From positions 1 through 9,285 of the forward strand of contig CALLQQ010000004.1 in the NCBI GenBank assembly GCA_938014915.1: DNA of 9,285 bases, read 5' to 3'. The position numbers and the translations under genes were made by a program. This document shows positions 6,294-9,285 of this stretch, one piece after another (the stretch's first letter is position 1; each line of letters starts with the position of its first letter). Source of the stretch: an uncultured Clostridia bacterium. Lineage in GTDB: Bacteria; Bacillota; Clostridia; Oscillospirales; Ruminococcaceae. The notes under the pieces are model-generated. The model was not told the DNA's origin. It made no database searches and saw only the letters and a list, made by a program, of their open reading frames with translations.

Positions 6294-6695
6294 CTACCAC
6301 CTATTGGCGATATTAATGCGGTTAATGGCACGTTTTAACTTTAAAGTAGCTATATCAAATTCTAGATCACTTTTCTTAGATTCCAGACTCGCTCTTGCCT
6401 TTTCTTGAGCCTTTTTTGCTCGATCGACATCAATCTCATCTGCCCATTCACATGAATGGCTGAGAATAGTTGTCACATCCTTGCCCACTTTTATCACACC
6501 ATCGGCTAGGGCGGCATGCTTCCACTCGTCATCAATTTTCATCTTCATTTCCCCAACTTGAAGGCTAGCAACATAGTTCTCGTGATTTTTTAATATACCC
6601 GTATCCCCTTCAGTAGTGCGGACAACGATATGCTGCACTTCCCCATCATAAAAAACTCTATCGGGGGTAATAACTTTAACTTTAAAGGTGGACAT
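6294..6695 (-). CDS. atpC: F1 ATP synthase epsilon subunit
   Basis: Epsilon is part of the central rotor stalk of F1Fo ATP synthase, on the cytoplasmic side of the membrane. It couples the c-ring to gamma and can inhibit ATP hydrolysis. The 133-residue product has the family's usual length. The N-terminal beta-sandwich covers about residues 1-85: STFKVKVITPDRVFYDGEV, then EGDTGILKNHENYVASL. The C-terminal helical hairpin follows at about 88-133, rich in Lys, Arg, Glu and Ala (DRAKKAQEKARASLESKK, then LKLKRAINRIN). The start ATG follows an AAAGGGGAA SD site located inside the end of atpD. Only two bases separate the atpD stop from this start, so translational coupling is likely. It is the last gene of the operon, ending in TAG next to the shared terminator. 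Confidence 0.97.
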   Translation of the reverse strand: MSTFKVKVITPDRVFYDGEVQHIVVRTTEGDTGILKNHENYVASLQVGEMKMKIDDEWKHAALADGVIKVGKDVTTILSHSCEWADEIDVDRAKKAQEKARASLESKKSDLEFDIATLKLKRAINRINIANRW

Positions 6696-6697
6696 TG

Positions 6698-8095
6698 TTA
6701 TTCCCCTTTCTTAGCCTTTTCAAGTACTTCGTCGATTGTGCCAGCGAAAAGGAATGCCGATTCAGGAACATCATCATGCTTGCCGTCGACAATTTCCTTA
6801 AATCCACGGACTGTTTCTTTGAGCGGCACATATCTACCTTGCATTCCAGTAAATTGCTCCGCCACTGAGAATGGCTGTGATAGGAATCGTTGAATTCTTC
6901 TTGCCCTTGTCACTATCAATTTATCCTCGTCCGATATCTCATCCATACCTAATATAGCGATTATATCCTGTAATTCCTTGTATCTTTGTAACACGGATTG
7001 TACTGCTCTAGCAACTTGATAATGTTCCACACCTAGAATTTCAGGGGTTAATATACGTGAAGTGGAATCAAGCGGATCAACCGCTGGGTAAATGCCCAGT
7101 GATGAAATCTGCCTTGAAAGTACCGTTGTAGCGTCAAGATGCGCAAAAGTAGTCGCTGGTGCTGGGTCTGTTAAGTCGTCTGCCGGAACATATACTGCCT
7201 GAACCGATGTAATTGAGCCCTTTTTAGTAGAGGTGATTCTCTCCTGCAATTGGCCCATCTCAGTGGCTAATGTTGGCTGATATCCTACCGCAGAGGGCAT
7301 TCTCCCTAGCAATGCCGATACTTCAGATCCCGCTTGAGTGAATCGGAATATATTATCTATAAACAGGAGAACGTCCTGTCCTTGTTGATCCCTGAAGTAT
7401 TCCGCCATCGTAAGCCCCGATAGTCCTACCCTCATTCTAGCGCCGGGCGGCTCATTCATTTGCCCGAATACTAGGGCAGTATTGTTAATAACGCCGGACT
7501 CTATCATTTCATTATATAGATCGTTCCCCTCACGGGTTCGTTCTCCTACACCTGTAAATACGGAGATTCCGCCATGTTGCGTTGCGATATTATTGATAAG
7601 CTCCATTATAATAACAGTTTTACCAACTCCCGCACCGCCGAATAACCCGATTTTACCGCCCTTTAGATATGGTGCAATCAGATCAACAACTTTGATCCCC
7701 GTTTCAAGAACTTCCGATGATGCCTCCTGCTCCTCATATGATGGCGCACTTCTGTGAATTTCCCACTTTTCATCGGTATCGGGAGCGGGCTTTTCATCAA
7801 TGGCATCGCCCAATACATTGAATATCCTACCCAATGTCTGTTCACCGACTGGTACTGAAATCGTCGCACCTGTATCAGTAGCTTTTAATCCACGGATTAG
7901 CCCATCAGTGCTGCTCATTGCTATGCATCTTACGATATCGTCGCCAATGTGCTGGGCAACCTCAACAGTGATTTTTTTATCTTCATTTTCAATAATTATT
8001 GCATTGAGTAGTTTCGGCAATCGCTCTTTAGAAAATCTAATGTCGACGACTGCGCCAATTATTTGAACGACTACACCTATATTTTCATTCTGCAT
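6698..8095 (-). CDS. atpD: F1 ATP synthase beta subunit
   Basis: Beta carries the catalytic sites of F1 and makes ATP from ADP and phosphate (EC 7.1.2.2) as gamma turns inside the alpha3-beta3 ring. Numbered from the ATG at 8095 (465 residues), Walker A GGAGVGKT is at 153-160, the catalytic Glu185 is in GVGERTREG, and Walker B LLFID is at 243-247. The ATP synthase signature PAVDPLDSTS is at 337-346, and the DELSEED-loop equivalent DEISDED is at 385-391. The frame could also start at TTG 8107, four codons earlier, but the SD site AAGAAAGGG (8116-8108) touches that codon directly, so ATG 8095 is preferred. A 78-base gap after atpG holds an inverted repeat. No key residue is missing. Confidence 0.97.
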   Translation of the reverse strand: MQNENIGVVVQIIGAVVDIRFSKERLPKLLNAIIIENEDKKITVEVAQHIGDDIVRCIAMSSTDGLIRGLKATDTGATISVPVGEQTLGRIFNVLGDAIDEKPAPDTDEKWEIHRSAPSYEEQEASSEVLETGIKVVDLIAPYLKGGKIGLFGGAGVGKTVIIMELINNIATQHGGISVFTGVGERTREGNDLYNEMIESGVINNTALVFGQMNEPPGARMRVGLSGLTMAEYFRDQQGQDVLLFIDNIFRFTQAGSEVSALLGRMPSAVGYQPTLATEMGQLQERITSTKKGSITSVQAVYVPADDLTDPAPATTFAHLDATTVLSRQISSLGIYPAVDPLDSTSRILTPEILGVEHYQVARAVQSVLQRYKELQDIIAILGMDEISDEDKLIVTRARRIQRFLSQPFSVAEQFTGMQGRYVPLKETVRGFKEIVDGKHDDVPESAFLFAGTIDEVLEKAKKGE

Positions 8096-8107
8096 TCTAG
8101 CATTCAA

Positions 8108-8116
8108 CCCTTTCTT
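8108..8116 (-). promoter_or_regulatory. Ribosome-binding site that favours the ATG start of atpD
   Basis: On the - strand AAGAAAGGG is followed by TTGAATGCTAGA and then ATG. The TTG has no spacing from the purine run, while the ATG at 8095 has 12 bases (about nine if the site is aligned to the full SD consensus). This supports the ATG, though the spacing is slightly long. Confidence 0.55.
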
Positions 8117-8120
8117 GACT

Positions 8121-8139
8121 AATCAAGTTCAACTTGATT
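8121..8139 (-). repeat. Inverted repeat in the atpG-atpD spacer
   Basis: AATCAAGTT and AACTTGATT form a perfect 9-base inverted repeat around one central base. In RNA this would be a 7-bp stem with a TTGAA loop, four bases upstream of the atpD SD site. It may tune translation or processing of atpD, which needs three copies per gamma subunit. The role is inferred. Confidence 0.5.
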
Positions 8140-8173
8140 CTGCCCGCTTGTCTTGATTATGATTGCTGCACCG

Positions 8174-9028
8174 CTAGTCCTGTGCCTTAGCACCCGATAC
8201 AATTTCGGAAATTTCCTGAGTTATACTCGCTTGTCTTGCTCTATTATATAGCAGCGATAATTCCTCTATCATCTCATCAGCATTATCAGTTGCCGATTCC
8301 ATTGCTACACGTCTTGCGCCCTGTTCCGATGCATAGGATTCGACTACGGCACCGAAAATCAATCCAGAAATATATTGCGGTACCAACCTATCATATACTT
8401 GCTCCGGTGATGGATCATATGAAGTTAGTGAGCGGTGGTTGCCATCTTTCTTTTCAAAACGTGCAATTGGTAATACGGGTAATGTTCTCGGTTCCTGGCT
8501 AAGAGTAGATACGAATTCCGTAAAATAAAGCTTCACTTCGTCAACTTCACCGTCAAGGAATTGCTTTGTTACAATATCCGATAGGACGCTTGTTTCTTCA
8601 GTGGTGATTGTTTCAGCTATACCAGCATATCCCTCTAAAATATTCGCTCCCCGTTTAGAAAAGAATTCTACTGCCTTTTTCCCAATTGCTAATATCTTCA
8701 CATTTTTGCCCTTAGCATCATTTTCTGCAAGTCTTAACACATTGCTATTATATCCGCCTGCAAGTCCTCTATCGCCAGCAATAACTATGTATAGTGATTG
8801 CTTCACATCCCTCTTCTTCGTGTACGGAGAAGAGAAGTCCGAATTCTCGGCGGATATTTCACTCATTATTTCATAGAGTGCATTAAAGAACGGGCGGGAA
8901 TCTTCCGCTCTTTGCTTTGCCTTCCTTAATTTTGAGGAAGCAACTAGCTCCATAGCTTTCGTTATCTGCATTGTACTTTCAACACTTTTGATACGTCTTT
9001 TAATATCTTTCATGCTGCCGACCGCCAT
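8174..9028 (-). CDS. atpG: F1 ATP synthase gamma subunit
   Basis: Gamma is the central shaft of F1; its rotation drives the catalytic changes in the three beta subunits. The 284-residue product has normal family length. The N-terminal coiled-coil helix contains MKDIKRRIKSVESTMQITKA and then MELVASSKLRKAKQRAE (about residues 6-42). The Rossmann-like middle contains IVIAGDRGLAGGYNSNV. The C-terminal helix carries the family signature ITQEISEIVSGAKA (269-282), fitting the pattern I-T-x-E-x2-[DE]-x3-G-A-x-[SAKR]. The ATG at 9028 follows a GAGGGGAG SD site at good distance. The gene starts 23 bases after atpA and ends in TAG, 78 bases before atpD, a longer gap than the other two in this operon. 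Confidence 0.97.
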   Translation of the reverse strand: MAVGSMKDIKRRIKSVESTMQITKAMELVASSKLRKAKQRAEDSRPFFNALYEIMSEISAENSDFSSPYTKKRDVKQSLYIVIAGDRGLAGGYNSNVLRLAENDAKGKNVKILAIGKKAVEFFSKRGANILEGYAGIAETITTEETSVLSDIVTKQFLDGEVDEVKLYFTEFVSTLSQEPRTLPVLPIARFEKKDGNHRSLTSYDPSPEQVYDRLVPQYISGLIFGAVVESYASEQGARRVAMESATDNADEMIEELSLLYNRARQASITQEISEIVSGAKAQD

Positions 9029-9051
9029 TTAATCGCTCCCCTCATTATAAA

Positions 9052-9285
9052 CTAAATCGTTGATAGGAATTTTTTTGCGAAATCCTGCAATACTTCACGT
9101 AATTTTTGCTCATTTTCTTCCGTGAGTATCTTCTCACTTTTAATCCCTCCAGTAATTTCTGGATAGGTCGAATTAATATATTCAAAAAGCTGCTTTTCAT
9201 ATTCTCTAATTTTATCGACAGGAATATCTACTAGGAAGTTATTAATAACTGCATATATAATTACAACTTGATTTTCTACTGAAAT
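9052..9285 (-). CDS. atpA: F1 ATP synthase alpha subunit, C-terminal end (partial)
   Basis: The frame is open from the window edge to a TAG stop at 9054-9052, giving the last 77 residues. They match the C-terminal helical domain of the alpha subunit: ENQVVIIYAVINNFLVDIPV, then DKIREYEKQLFEYINSTYPE and ITGGIKSEKILTEENEQKL, and an end at FAKKFLSTI. Alpha alternates with beta in the F1 ring and binds nucleotide without catalysis. The nucleotide-binding domain lies outside the window. Position directly before atpG agrees with the standard atpA-atpG-atpD-atpC order. Confidence 0.95.
   Translation of the reverse strand: MSVENQVVIIYAVINNFLVDIPVDKIREYEKQLFEYINSTYPEITGGIKSEKILTEENEQKLREVLQDFAKKFLSTI

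Noticed and set aside
1..9285. Alternative genetic code with TGA as tryptophan, prompted by the lack of TGA stops
   Set aside because: All genes read through at normal length under the standard code, with tryptophan as TGG, so no recoding is needed.

Overview
The window looks like chromosomal DNA from an anaerobic member of the Bacillota, probably Clostridia. It is moderately AT-rich, and its genes have purine-rich Shine-Dalgarno (SD) sites. The FSA/TalC-type transaldolase and the F1 ATP-synthase subunits resemble Bacillota versions. Two coding habits stand out: none of the ten genes stops with TGA (five TAA, five TAG), and about half of the leucine codons in xylA are CTA. I cannot name a genus.

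Layout: (1) 1-465, the 3' end of a gene for a surface protein with a C-terminal membrane anchor. (2) 597-1334, a five-helix membrane protein of unknown role with a DUF5412-like tail. (3) 1418-6242, a xylose-use cluster on the + strand: a LacI-family regulator, xylA (xylose isomerase), xylB (xylulokinase) and a TalC-type transaldolase. (4) 6294-9285, the end of the F1Fo ATP synthase operon on the - strand, in the usual order atpA (partial), atpG, atpD, atpC. A strong hairpin at 6253-6289 lies between the two converging transcription units and can end both.

The xyl enzymes form a short route: D-xylose to D-xylulose (XylA), to xylulose 5-phosphate (XylB), then into the non-oxidative pentose phosphate pathway, where transaldolase works. 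No xylose transporter is visible. Regulation is the most interesting part. The regulator has a clear sigma-A-type promoter followed by a GC-rich dyad at the predicted transcription start. The 150-base gap before xylA holds a 15-bp hairpin and a perfect 24-bp palindrome just upstream of the SD site. xylA and xylB are separated by another hairpin. The transaldolase appears to have its own extended -10 promoter inside the end of xylB.

I found no mobile element, CRISPR array, tRNA or rRNA, and no clear sign of a new multi-gene system. The best leads are the regulatory DNA around xylA and its pairing with a LacI-type rather than ROK-type regulator.
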